This document shows, one piece after another, positions 16,699-24,530 of a stretch of DNA of 64,000 nt. The notes beneath the pieces are model-generated. The model searched no databases. It saw nothing but the letters and a program-made list of their open reading frames with translations, and was not told where the DNA came from. The stretch's first letter is position 1; each line of letters begins with the position of its first letter. The translations under genes and the position numbers were made by a program. Source of the stretch: Lentzea albidocapillata subsp. violacea (GTDB lineage Bacteria; Actinomycetota; Actinomycetes; Mycobacteriales; Pseudonocardiaceae); contig NZ_FNET01000001.1 in NCBI RefSeq assembly GCF_900100275.1, positions 372,001-436,000 of the forward strand, given 5' to 3'.

Positions 16699-17919
16699 AT
16701 GAACAATCGACGGCTTTCGCGCGCCCTTTTACTGGCCGGGACGCTGCTGATGCCGCTGCCCGCGCCCGCGTACGCGGACACGTTCAGCGGCAAGGCTTTC
16801 GACACCTGTGAGACGCCCTCGTCGGCGACCATGCAGGCCTGGGCCGCCTCGCCGTACCGGTCGATCGGTGTCTACTTCGGTGGTGACGGCCGCGGCTGCA
16901 AGACGCAGGCCAACCTGACTGCCGGGTGGGTGAGCGAGCAGAAGTCCCGCGGCTGGCACCTGCTGCCGCTGTACGTGGGCAGACAAGCCCCCTGCAGCAC
17001 AACGCAGTCGTTCCGGATGTCGGGTGACGCCGCCACGGCACGCGACCAGGGCCGTGCCAACGCCGGTGACGCGATCAGCCGCGCCAGCGCGTTGGGTCTG
17101 GGCCAGGACGTCGTGCTGTACAACGACATGGAGCACTACGACAGCTCGAACACGGCGTGCCGCACGGCGGTGCTGAGCTACCTCACCGGCTGGACCGAAC
17201 GGCTGCACGAGGCGGGCCATCACTCGGGCGTCTACTCCAGCGCCGCGTCCGGCATCCGCGACCTCGCCACCGTCTACCGCTCCGCCACCCACGCCCGTCC
17301 GGACGTCATCGACTTCGCCTGGTGGAACGGCGTCGCGGACACCAACGCCGGCTCCCACGTGCCCAGCACCTACTGGTCGAACCACCAGCGCATCCACCAG
17401 TACCGCGGCGACTTCCAGGAGACGTGGGGCGGTGTGCGGATCTTCATCGACGCCAACCAGGTAGACCTGGCACCGCCGGTGAACCGCGACTTCCCTGCGT
17501 ACCCCACGATCAGTCGCGGCGCTCGGGGCGCGGCCGTCTCCGCCCTGCAGTACCTGCTGCGCGACGACGGCCGTGCACCCGGAGCGGTCGACGGCGACTT
17601 CGGCGGCGGCACCGAGTCCGCGCTGAAGGACTTCCAGAGCTCCGTCGGACTGACCGCCGACGGCGAGGCAGGCCGCCGCACCTGGACGGCGCTGCTGTCC
17701 GCCGGCTGGCAGCCCCGGCTCCAGGCCGGTTCGACCGGACTCGAAGTCCGCCGCCTGCAACGCGCGCTCACCGCCGCCCTCGGCCGCTCGATCGCGATCG
17801 ACGGCTCGTACGGCCCCGCCACCGAACAGGCGGTCCGTGACTACCAGGCCTCTCGCGGGCTCGGTGTCGACGGCGAGACCGGACCCCAGACCTGGACCGC
17901 GCTCCAGCGCGGCCAGTGA
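16699..17919 (+). CDS. secreted Rv2525c-like glycoside hydrolase with two PG-binding repeats
   Basis: 406 residues, start ATG 16699, with signal peptide ending PAPAYA. Residues about 30-250 form a DUF1906/Rv2525c-like TIM-barrel (YRSIGVYFGGDGRGC, DVVLYNDMEHYD, IDANQVDLA). The C-terminus has two peptidoglycan-binding-1 modules (AVDGDFGGGTESALKDFQ and AIDGSYGPATEQAVRDYQ). It is exported and probably acts on, or is anchored to, the cell wall. It lies 14 bp after the permease gene in the same run, which suggests co-expression with the exporter. Rv2525c itself is a Tat/wall-associated protein of unclear catalysis. Confidence 0.9.
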   Translation: MNNRRLSRALLLAGTLLMPLPAPAYADTFSGKAFDTCETPSSATMQAWAASPYRSIGVYFGGDGRGCKTQANLTAGWVSEQKSRGWHLLPLYVGRQAPCSTTQSFRMSGDAATARDQGRANAGDAISRASALGLGQDVVLYNDMEHYDSSNTACRTAVLSYLTGWTERLHEAGHHSGVYSSAASGIRDLATVYRSATHARPDVIDFAWWNGVADTNAGSHVPSTYWSNHQRIHQYRGDFQETWGGVRIFIDANQVDLAPPVNRDFPAYPTISRGARGAAVSALQYLLRDDGRAPGAVDGDFGGGTESALKDFQSSVGLTADGEAGRRTWTALLSAGWQPRLQAGSTGLEVRRLQRALTAALGRSIAIDGSYGPATEQAVRDYQASRGLGVDGETGPQTWTALQRGQ

Positions 17920-17929
17920 GAGGAGCACC

Positions 17930-18850
17930 ATGAAACCGTTCACCACGGCCCTGCTCGCGTTCTTCGTCCTCTTAGGACTCGCGAGCCCCGCCCAGGCCGC
18001 GCTGCCCGCCTGGCCGAACGTCAAGATCGGCGCCACCGGCCCGACCGTGCAGAGCGCCCAGCACCTGCTGCGCCACCGCGGCTACAACATCGCGGCCGAC
18101 GGCGACTTCGGCCCCGCCACGGAGTCGGCGGTCAAGCAGTTCCAGACCTCCGCGGGCCTGCGGGCCGACGGTGAGGTCGGCCCGCTGACGTGGCCCAAGC
18201 TGATCGTGAGCGTGCAGCGCGGCAACAACAGCGAGGCCGTCAAAGCCGCCCAGATTCAGCTCAACCGCTACGGCTACGGCCTGGTCGTCGACGGCGACTT
18301 CGGCGGCGGCACCTACAACGCCGCCGTGGCGTTCCAGACCGCCCAGCAGTTGGAGAACAACGGCATCATCGGCCCGATGACCTGGCAGGCCCTGGTCGGC
18401 GGCACTCCTGGTGGCAGCGGCGCGTTCAGCCTGCCGCTGGCCCGCGGCGACCTGCCTCGCTCCGAGTACGACGACCCGCACCACGACTACCCGGCCATCG
18501 ACCTGCCCGTCAGCAACCGCCCGGCCTACGCGATGGTCAGCGGCGTCGCCTACCGGATCAACGACGGCGCCACCACCGGCTGCGGCTACGGCGTGAAGAT
18601 CCTCAAGGACGGCGTGGAGTACCAGTACTGCCACTTCTCCTCGTGGGCCGTCGCGAACGGCCAGTCCGTCACCGCTGGGCAGCAGGTCGGCACCACCGGC
18701 AACACCGGCAACTCGACCGGCCCGCACCTGCACATCGCCATCAAGATCAACGGGGTGAAGCGCTGCCCGCAGAACTTCCTGCTCGCGATCTACGACGGCC
18801 TGACGCCGCCGGTCCCGTCCTCGCTGCCGACAACCGGCTGCTACTACTGA
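17930..18850 (+). CDS. secreted M23 peptidase with two peptidoglycan-binding modules
   Basis: 306 residues, start ATG 17930 with GAGAGGAG upstream. A signal peptide (ending SPAQA) is followed by two peptidoglycan-binding-1 modules (AADGDFGPATESAVKQFQ and VVDGDFGGGTYNAAVAFQ) and a C-terminal M23/LytM domain. Zinc ligands are visible in HHDYPAIDLPV and GPHLHIAI. M23 enzymes are metallo-endopeptidases that cut peptide cross-bridges in peptidoglycan. It is last in the operon; a perfect palindrome lies 15 bp after its stop. Confidence 0.92.
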   Translation: MKPFTTALLAFFVLLGLASPAQAALPAWPNVKIGATGPTVQSAQHLLRHRGYNIAADGDFGPATESAVKQFQTSAGLRADGEVGPLTWPKLIVSVQRGNNSEAVKAAQIQLNRYGYGLVVDGDFGGGTYNAAVAFQTAQQLENNGIIGPMTWQALVGGTPGGSGAFSLPLARGDLPRSEYDDPHHDYPAIDLPVSNRPAYAMVSGVAYRINDGATTGCGYGVKILKDGVEYQYCHFSSWAVANGQSVTAGQQVGTTGNTGNSTGPHLHIAIKINGVKRCPQNFLLAIYDGLTPPVPSSLPTTGCYY

Positions 18851-18864
18851 CCGCACCCGGTTCC

Positions 18865-18886
18865 GTCGCCCTGGCGCCAGGGCGAC
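18865..18886 (+). terminator. palindromic terminator-like hairpin after the M23 gene
   Basis: The 22 bp are a perfect palindrome (each arm GTCGCCCTGGC or its complement), able to fold as a stem of about nine pairs. It sits 15 bp after the stop of the last gene of the 12.4-18.9 kb operon and so is its likely end. No clear T-run follows, as is usual in high-GC actinobacteria. Confidence 0.55.
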
Positions 18887-18990
18887 CACGATCACCAGGC
18901 AGATCCGCTCAACCGAAGTGCGACTGCGATGTGGGACAACCAGCCGGCGCTCGTGGACACCCAAGCCGTAGCCCGTAAGCCGGATTGACG

Positions 18991-19045
18991 CCACCCCTCG
19001 TCATTCATACATTCGAGTCCTGATTGTATGAATGACGAGGGGTGG
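18991..19045 (+). promoter_or_regulatory. perfect 21-bp inverted repeat covering the flavoprotein ribosome binding site
   Basis: Arms 18991-19011 and 19025-19045 are exact reverse complements separated by 13 nt. The left arm begins CCACCCCTCG and the right arm ends CGAGGGGTGG. The right arm contains the only good Shine-Dalgarno (GAGGGG, 19037-19042) for GTG 19051. In RNA this would bury the ribosome binding site. As DNA it could be an operator; a TetR-type gene closes the same operon. Confidence 0.75.
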
Positions 19046-19050
19046 TCCGC

Positions 19051-20520
19051 GTGACGCTGGGCAGAACCGCCGTCGTACTGGGTGGCAGCACCGCTGGTCT
19101 GTGCGCCGCCGGGGCGCTCGCCCCCTACTTCGACCAGGTGGTGGTACTGGAACGGGACGAGCTCCCGGCCGCCGCGGAGCACCGGCGTGGCGTGCCGCAG
19201 AGCAAGCACCCGCACTTTTTGCTGAACTCGGGACGGCGCGCGATCGGGGCGCTGTTCCCCGGATTCGAGGACGAGCTCATCGCCGCGGGCGGGTTGCATC
19301 TGATGCCGTCTCTGGACGCCGCCTACCTCGACGGGGAGGGCTGGTCGGCGCGTAAGCGCGGGGCGATGACGATGATCTACGGATCGCGGATCCTCATCGA
19401 ACGCGTGTTGCGCGACGCGGTTCGAGTTCTGCCCAACACGACCATTCGCGAGGGTGTCTCGGTGCACGGCCTCACCACGCGGGACGGGGCGGTCACGGGG
19501 GTCGGCCTGTCCACGTCCGCCGGCGAGGAGCACCTCGACGCCGACCTCGTGGTGGACGCGATGGGGCGCGGGTCTTCGGTCAGCGGCTGGCTCGTGGCCG
19601 CCGGATGGCCCGAGCCCGAGGTGCGCACGCTCGACGCCAAGGTCACCTACACCTCGCGCTGGTACGAGCTGCCCTCACCGGCCGAGCGACCGGCGTCGTG
19701 GTGGTGGCAGCACCTGGTGATCATGCCCACCCCGGACAGGGGGGAGCACCCCGCCGAGCACGAGTTCCTGGTGAACTTCTTTCCCATCGAGGGGAACCGC
19801 GTCATCGCCTGCATGGGCTCGTGGGGCATCGACATGCCCCGCACGACCGAGGCGTTCGTCGAGTCGGCGCGCCGGGTGCGGACGCCGTTGTTCGCAGCCG
19901 CGATGGACCGGTGTTCACCCACCTCGGAGGTGCACCTGACCCGGTCGACGGGCAACAAGTGGCGGCGCTACGACCGCTTGAGCACACCTGGTCTGGTGTT
20001 CGTCGGCGACTCGATCTGCGCGTTCAACCCGTTCTACGCCCAGGGGATCAGTTCTGCGGCGATGTCTGCACTGTTGCTGCGCGAGCACCTGTCTCGCGCG
20101 CAACGCCTCGACGCGGAGTTCTACGCCAGGTTCCTCGTGGCGCAACGCAGATCGCTCACGGTGCCCTGGTCGCTGGCCATGGCGAGGGACCAGGGCTACG
20201 AGTGCGCGGTGGGCACCGAGAAGGTGCCGGAGTGGTGGCGTCGTGTTCTCGCGGCCGTGTCCGGCCCGGCCTTCAGTCTCATCGTCGGTGCGGCGCGTGA
20301 GTACGAGGTGGTCGACGAGCACTTCGCGAAGGTGTTCAACATGGACGAGTCGCTGGGCGAGATGATGCGGAACCCGCGGGTGATCGCGGCGCTCGTGCGC
20401 TACCGGATCCGGACGGCGCTGGGACGGCAGCGGATCCCCTTCGGGTTCGATCCCCAGGCGGAGCCGCCGGCCACGGACTACTCTCCGAACGGCGCCGCGG
20501 CAACGGTTGCCGCGCGATGA
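19051..20520 (+). CDS. FAD-dependent monooxygenase-like oxidoreductase
   Basis: 489 residues. The Rossmann motif TAVVLGGSTAGLCAAGAL and later GDSICAFNPFYAQGIS (the second FAD-binding GD motif of PHBH-type flavin monooxygenases) are clear. The stretch RRGVPQSKHPHFLL is typical of a group of actinobacterial FAD oxidoreductases related to squalene/polyprenyl hydroxylases. Start GTG 19051 is preferred to GTG 19042 because GAGGGG sits 8 nt upstream of it. The stop overlaps the next gene (ATGA). The substrate is unknown, possibly a hydrophobic or isoprenoid compound. Confidence 0.85.
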   Translation: MTLGRTAVVLGGSTAGLCAAGALAPYFDQVVVLERDELPAAAEHRRGVPQSKHPHFLLNSGRRAIGALFPGFEDELIAAGGLHLMPSLDAAYLDGEGWSARKRGAMTMIYGSRILIERVLRDAVRVLPNTTIREGVSVHGLTTRDGAVTGVGLSTSAGEEHLDADLVVDAMGRGSSVSGWLVAAGWPEPEVRTLDAKVTYTSRWYELPSPAERPASWWWQHLVIMPTPDRGEHPAEHEFLVNFFPIEGNRVIACMGSWGIDMPRTTEAFVESARRVRTPLFAAAMDRCSPTSEVHLTRSTGNKWRRYDRLSTPGLVFVGDSICAFNPFYAQGISSAAMSALLLREHLSRAQRLDAEFYARFLVAQRRSLTVPWSLAMARDQGYECAVGTEKVPEWWRRVLAAVSGPAFSLIVGAAREYEVVDEHFAKVFNMDESLGEMMRNPRVIAALVRYRIRTALGRQRIPFGFDPQAEPPATDYSPNGAAATVAAR

Positions 20521-21563
20521 GCGCCGTGTGCGGGCCGGAGGCGGAAGCCGTCGCCCGCGGCCTCGGCTTCGACTGCCACGACGTGTCACCCGTGGTCTCG
20601 GTGCGGTTTCCGTGGGATCTCGCGCACTGGACGATGCCGCTGCTCGAGCTGCTCATCATCGGCGGCGCCGTTTTCGCTCTGGTGCACGCTTTGCGCCGCT
20701 ACCGCCACGGCGATCCGATCAACCTGGCGCTGTGGTGGACGTCGCTGGTGTACCTCGCGGTGATCGAACCACCGCTGTACTTCCCGGAGTGGTTCGGACT
20801 CAACGAGATCTACGGTTTCATCTTCGCCCACAACCAGTTCACCGTGCAGTTCATGTGGGACAGGTTGCCGCTCTACATCATCGCGTTCTACCCGGTGATC
20901 AGTCAGCTCGCCTACGAGCTGGTGCGGTCGCTCGGCATCTTCCGGAGCCGGGGCGCACTCGTGGGGTCGGTCGCCGTCGCCTTCGCCTGCCAGGTGTTCT
21001 ACGAGGTGTTCGACCACATCGGACCACAGCTGAAGTGGTGGGCCTGGAACCCGGACAACCGCATCGTCAACCACCCCGCGCTGGCAGCGGTGCCGATGAC
21101 GAGCATGCTGCTGTTCGCGTCCGTCTCGTTGGGGGCCATGACCTATCTGGTCGTGCGCCTGGCCGGCGAGCGCCGCGGGCGGGCGTTGGTGCCGCGCGTT
21201 CTGCTCGCCGGCGTCCTCACGCCACCGACCATGGCGATCGCGGGCATTCCGTCGAGCTTCTTCAGCGGCAACGCCACCGCCCAGGCCTGGGTTCTCGGCG
21301 TCGAGCTGGCCCTGGTGTGGCTGGCCGGTGGCTGGATCGTCCTGTCGCAGCTGAGGTCGCCGGGGCCTGGTGAACCGCTGTCGGACTTCGTCCGGATCTA
21401 CCCAGCCGTCTACCTGGGCGGGATGGCGGTGTTCTGGATCAGCGCTCTTCCTGACGGCCCACCGATCGCAGGCGCGCTGTACGCGCTCGCCTGTTTCATC
21501 GGGGCAGGTCTGTTGCTCGCGGCGCTGCGTCGCGTGCACCGGAAAGCACCTTCCACCGCCTGA
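20517..21563 (+). CDS. polytopic membrane protein of unknown function
   Basis: 348 residues with about eight hydrophobic segments, start ATG overlapping the previous stop by four bases. The loops are rich in aromatics (WWTSLVYLAVIEPPLYFPEWFG, LKWWAWNPDNR, HNQFTVQFMWDRLPLY). The general look is that of membrane proteins in AveC-spirocyclase-like or carotenoid-modifying groups, but I cannot assign a family with confidence. Translational coupling to the flavoprotein suggests the pair act on one lipophilic substrate. Confidence 0.8.
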   Translation: MSAVCGPEAEAVARGLGFDCHDVSPVVSVRFPWDLAHWTMPLLELLIIGGAVFALVHALRRYRHGDPINLALWWTSLVYLAVIEPPLYFPEWFGLNEIYGFIFAHNQFTVQFMWDRLPLYIIAFYPVISQLAYELVRSLGIFRSRGALVGSVAVAFACQVFYEVFDHIGPQLKWWAWNPDNRIVNHPALAAVPMTSMLLFASVSLGAMTYLVVRLAGERRGRALVPRVLLAGVLTPPTMAIAGIPSSFFSGNATAQAWVLGVELALVWLAGGWIVLSQLRSPGPGEPLSDFVRIYPAVYLGGMAVFWISALPDGPPIAGALYALACFIGAGLLLAALRRVHRKAPSTA

Positions 21564-21579
21564 GCCAACGCTCTCGGGG

Positions 21580-22188
21580 ATGATGGTGCGCATGGGGTAT
21601 CACGGCTGGCAGGGCAACCCACCCGGCACCGAGGACGAGGCACGCCGCCGGATCGTCAAGGCGGCGATGGCTTGTGTGGACCGCGTCGGGCTCGCCAAGA
21701 CCAGCATGTCCGTGGTCGCCGCCGAGGCGGGCGTGACGCGGCAGACGGTCTACCGCTACTTCCCACGCCTCGCGGACATCCTCAGCGCCGTCGCGCTGGC
21801 AGGCGTCGAGGACTTCGCCGCGCGGATGGCACGGCACCTCGCCTCGTTCGGCAGCCCGGCCGAGGTGGCCGTGGAGTCCGTGGTGTTCGGCGTCCTGGAG
21901 GTCCCGCGGGAGCCGTACCTGGGCTTGCTCCTGCAGGCAGGCGAATCCGACGTCTTCACCGTCGCGGTGACCTCCCCTGAGTCCTTCGCGCTCGGGGCGC
22001 GCATCCTCCGCGACGTGCCAGTGGACTGGGCCGGCGCCGGGATCGCCACCGACGACGAGCTCCAGGGGCTCGCCGAGATCCTGATGCGGCTCTTCCTGTC
22101 GTTCCTGCAGCATCCCTCGACGCCGGCGCTCACCGACGACCAGTTGCGAGCTCTGGTCCGCCGGTGGATCGGGCCCGCTCTTCGGTAA
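21580..22188 (+). CDS. TetR-family transcriptional repressor
   Basis: 202 residues from ATG 21580; ATG 21583 or 21592 are also possible and in frame. The N-terminal HTH is classic TetR (RIVKAAMACVDRVGLAKTSMSVVAAEAGVTRQTVYRYFPRLADIL). The C-terminal ligand-binding part is helical with no recognisable ligand signature. It lies 16 bp after the membrane protein and is probably co-transcribed, so likely autoregulates the flavoprotein operon, perhaps through the inverted repeat at 18991-19045. Confidence 0.9.
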   Translation: MMVRMGYHGWQGNPPGTEDEARRRIVKAAMACVDRVGLAKTSMSVVAAEAGVTRQTVYRYFPRLADILSAVALAGVEDFAARMARHLASFGSPAEVAVESVVFGVLEVPREPYLGLLLQAGESDVFTVAVTSPESFALGARILRDVPVDWAGAGIATDDELQGLAEILMRLFLSFLQHPSTPALTDDQLRALVRRWIGPALR

Positions 22189-22288
22189 CCACGGTGATCG
22201 TGTGTTGTCGCCCTGACGGCATGATCGTGAACCTGCAGCAGCAGGGCGAGCTTGGTGCAAGTCGTTGACCGCAAACCGCTCAACGATT

Positions 22289-22480
22289 ATGACTATTGCT
22301 TCAGTGCTGACCGATCTCGACTGGACCTACATCTCTCCCGCAGACGAGATCCCCCGGCGCACCGGCACCTTCCGGCTCGGCGGCGACCAGATGCTCACCG
22401 CGGCGGACGGCAGCAGCCTCGTCAGCGCCGAGGACGTGGCGGACGAACCAAGCAGAACCGGGCGGTCCAGCGTCGCCTAG
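22289..22480 (+). pseudogene. C-terminal remnant of an NAD(P)H-binding (YwnB/NmrA-type SDR) protein
   Basis: The short frame contains LDWTYISPADEIPRRTGTFR and GGDQMLTAADGSSLVSAEDV, the characteristic C-terminal half of atypical SDR/NADH-flavin-reductase-like proteins (family pattern LDWTYVSP, RTGxYRLGGDQLL, ISxEDxA). The N-terminal Rossmann half (about 150 residues) and the final VDELE and FTVGY segment are missing, so this is a decayed gene. It overlaps the convergent reductase gene by four bases. Confidence 0.6.
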
Positions 22481-23646
22481 TGAGGTTCGCCGGCCGCGAG
22501 CTGCCTGCGCATCCTGCCGAAGAGCTTGGCGTTGTTCATGGCGAGAACGCCGATGGGATGGCCGGCGCGGCGGAACTCGGCGACGAACTTGCGGTCGTCG
22601 GGAGAGCCGTCGATCACGGTGATCTCGTCCGCGCCGCTGGTGTCGCCCGCGAGTTGCAGGCGAACGCCGTACTGGTCGGACCAGACGTAGCCGGATGGCC
22701 GGAACGTGTCGAGGGTGGCTCCCGCGAGAAGGTTGCGCATGGCCACGACTGGTTGTTCTGAGGCGTTGGTCCAGTGCTCGTGGCGGACATGGCGACCGTC
22801 GGGGGTGCGGTACCGGGCGACGTCGCCGACGGCGACCACCGAGGGGATCGGCGTGACACAGCCGCTGTCGCACAGGACTCCGTTGTCGAGCGGGAGTCCC
22901 GATCCGCGCAGCCAGTCGGTCGCGGGCTCCATGCCGATGCCCGCCACCACCACGTCGGCGGGGAGGTGGGAGCCGTCGTGCAGCGCGACCCCGGTCACTC
23001 TGGAACCGTTGTGGGTGAACGAATCGACGCCGACGCCGAGACGGAGGTCGACGCCGTGGTCCGCGTGCAGGTCGGCGCACAGCGCGCCCAGCATCGGCCC
23101 GAGTGCGCGTTCCATCGGTACCGCGGCGGCCTCGACGGCCGTCACCTCCAGGCCGAGCGAACGGCAAGTGGATGCGACCTCGGCCCCGATCCAGCCCGCG
23201 CCGACGACCACGACCTGGGTGCCGGGACGCAGATCCGCTTGCAGCGCAACGGCGTCGTCGAGCGTGCGGAGGGCGTGCACGCCGGTCAGGGCGGCGGTGC
23301 CGGGCAGCGTGCGGGGACGGCCGCCGGTAGCGATCACCAGGCCGTCCGCGCGGATCACCGAGCCGGTCGAGAGGTGGATCTCTCCCGTTGCCGGATCAAC
23401 CCGTTCGGCACGGACACCAAGTCTCCACTCGGCCGCCCACTCGTCGATGTCGCTCTGCTCGGCGAGGGCGAGTTCCTCGGCGGGAAGCTTGCCCGAGAGG
23501 AACGCCTTCGAGAGGGGTGGCCGGTCGTAGGGTGCGTGGACCTCTTCGCCGATCACCACGATGCGCCCGTCGAAGCCCTGGTTCCGCAGTTCCTGCACGG
23601 AACGCAGGCCGGCCAGCGAGGCGCCGACCACGGCGACTGTCCTCAT
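22477..23646 (-). CDS. FAD-dependent ferredoxin reductase
   Basis: 389 residues, the form of BenC/CamA-type oxygenase-coupled reductases: FAD motif VAVVGASLAGLRSVQELR at the N-terminus, APYDRPPLSK, NAD motif VVVVGAGWIGAEVASTCR in the middle, and VAVGDVARY for the second FAD contact. It passes electrons from NAD(P)H to a Rieske ferredoxin. Its start overlaps the stop of the ferredoxin gene (ATGA). In this context the pair is the probable electron supply for the glycine betaine Rieske oxygenase encoded at 30.5 kb, as that cluster has no other reductase. That assignment is inference. Confidence 0.9.
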   Translation of the reverse strand: MRTVAVVGASLAGLRSVQELRNQGFDGRIVVIGEEVHAPYDRPPLSKAFLSGKLPAEELALAEQSDIDEWAAEWRLGVRAERVDPATGEIHLSTGSVIRADGLVIATGGRPRTLPGTAALTGVHALRTLDDAVALQADLRPGTQVVVVGAGWIGAEVASTCRSLGLEVTAVEAAAVPMERALGPMLGALCADLHADHGVDLRLGVGVDSFTHNGSRVTGVALHDGSHLPADVVVAGIGMEPATDWLRGSGLPLDNGVLCDSGCVTPIPSVVAVGDVARYRTPDGRHVRHEHWTNASEQPVVAMRNLLAGATLDTFRPSGYVWSDQYGVRLQLAGDTSGADEITVIDGSPDDRKFVAEFRRAGHPIGVLAMNNAKLFGRMRRQLAAGEPH

Positions 23647-23960
23647 GCGACAGCCTCACGGACCTTCGTGTCCACGTAGATCATGTCGTCCTGCACCACG
23701 ACGGGGTACGTGCGCACGGCCTTCTTGGCGGGCAGGCAGGTCGGCACGCCGGTGCGGAGGTCGAAACTGGCGGCGTGCAGCGGGCATTCGACGAAGCAGC
23801 CCTCGAGCCAGCCCTCGGAGAGGGAGGCGTCCTGGTGGCTGCAGGTGTCGTCGATGGCGTAGAGCTCGCCGTCCGCGTTGAAGACGGCGATTGCCACGTC
23901 GCCAGAGATCCGGATGGACTCGCCCACGGGAAGGTCGGCCACCGGGCACGCTGTGATCAT
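23643..23960 (-). CDS. Rieske [2Fe-2S] ferredoxin
   Basis: 105 residues from ATG 23960, preceded by GGAGG at 9 nt. The two Rieske clusters of ligands are complete: CSHQDASL (Cys, His) and CPLHAASF (Cys, His), with the family end YPVVVQDDMIYV. Length is right for a stand-alone oxygenase ferredoxin (NirD-like proteins are similar, but the neighbouring reductase fits an oxygenase chain). It is first of a two-gene unit and has its own promoter and operators, shared in type with the divergent glyA operon. Confidence 0.92.
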   Translation of the reverse strand: MITACPVADLPVGESIRISGDVAIAVFNADGELYAIDDTCSHQDASLSEGWLEGCFVECPLHAASFDLRTGVPTCLPAKKAVRTYPVVVQDDMIYVDTKVREAVA

Positions 23961-23971
23961 CAGAAGCCTCC

Positions 23972-24040
23972 GTTGCGCATTACGGAACACGGTGTGTGAT
24001 ACGCAACACCAGAATGACTCAGGACGGGGAAGTGCGTCAA
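23972..24040 (-). promoter_or_regulatory. promoter with tandem palindromic operators for the Rieske/reductase unit
   Basis: On the minus strand TTGACG (24040-24035) and CATTCT (24016-24011) form a promoter with an 18-bp spacer. Just downstream are two copies of an imperfect palindrome: a degraded one at 23991-24007 and GTTCCGTAATGCGCAAC at 23972-23988, centres 19 bp apart. The same 17-bp motif occurs upstream of glyA in the same tandem layout. The form GTTnCGTAnTACGnAAC is reminiscent of IclR-family sites, but no IclR gene is in the window. Confidence 0.6.
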
Positions 24041-24431
24041 GGAGCGTCCTGAGGAGCAAAGGTGGTTGCGCCAGTCGGTTCCCGTCGCGTGGGCAACAAC
24101 GGGGAGGAGCGCGACACCGCGCTCGGCCGAAGACGGGTATGCGACCTGCATCGAGGAGCTGGACCAGGGCTGCACGCGGTCGCGGTCCCGAGTTCGGCGA
24201 CATCGTCGCGGCGATCGGCGCCGCGGGTCCGGCCTACCGGCTGTCGCAGCGGCGCATCCCGAGGTGGCGGACGCGGTGTCGCGCGACCTCTCCGTCCGCA
24301 TGAGGCACCCCGCTCGCTGACGGCGCCCACATCGACGAGCCTCCGGTTCCGGCCAGAGGCTCGTTGGCGTTCAAGGGTTTGTGACCGGTCAGTAGCTTTC
24401 TGCCGCATGCCTCCGTCCGTGCGACAGAGGC
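24041..24431. other. non-coding region between the divergent units
   Basis: Apart from the two promoter/operator blocks at its ends I see no gene with credible start and coding bias. Open frames here run through on both strands only because stops are rare in high-GC sequence. Confidence 0.4.
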
Positions 24432-24509
24432 TTGACAACCCCGTTTTCGAGTCTCACTGTGATGCGCGCCGCAGTTGCACAATGCGAACAACGTTGCGTA
24501 TTACGGAAC
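24432..24509 (+). promoter_or_regulatory. glyA operon promoter with tandem operators
   Basis: TTGACA at 24432-24437 and CACTGT at 24455-24460 with a 17-bp spacer give the promoter. GTTGCACAATGCGAAC (24474-24489) and GTTGCGTATTACGGAAC (24493-24509) follow, centres about 19 bp apart, lying between the expected start of transcription and TTG 24531. The second is nearly identical (16 of 17) to the site before the Rieske ferredoxin. The placement fits repression by road-block or steric hindrance. Confidence 0.6.
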
Positions 24510-24530
24510 AAGCTCGGAAGGGTCGGCCCG

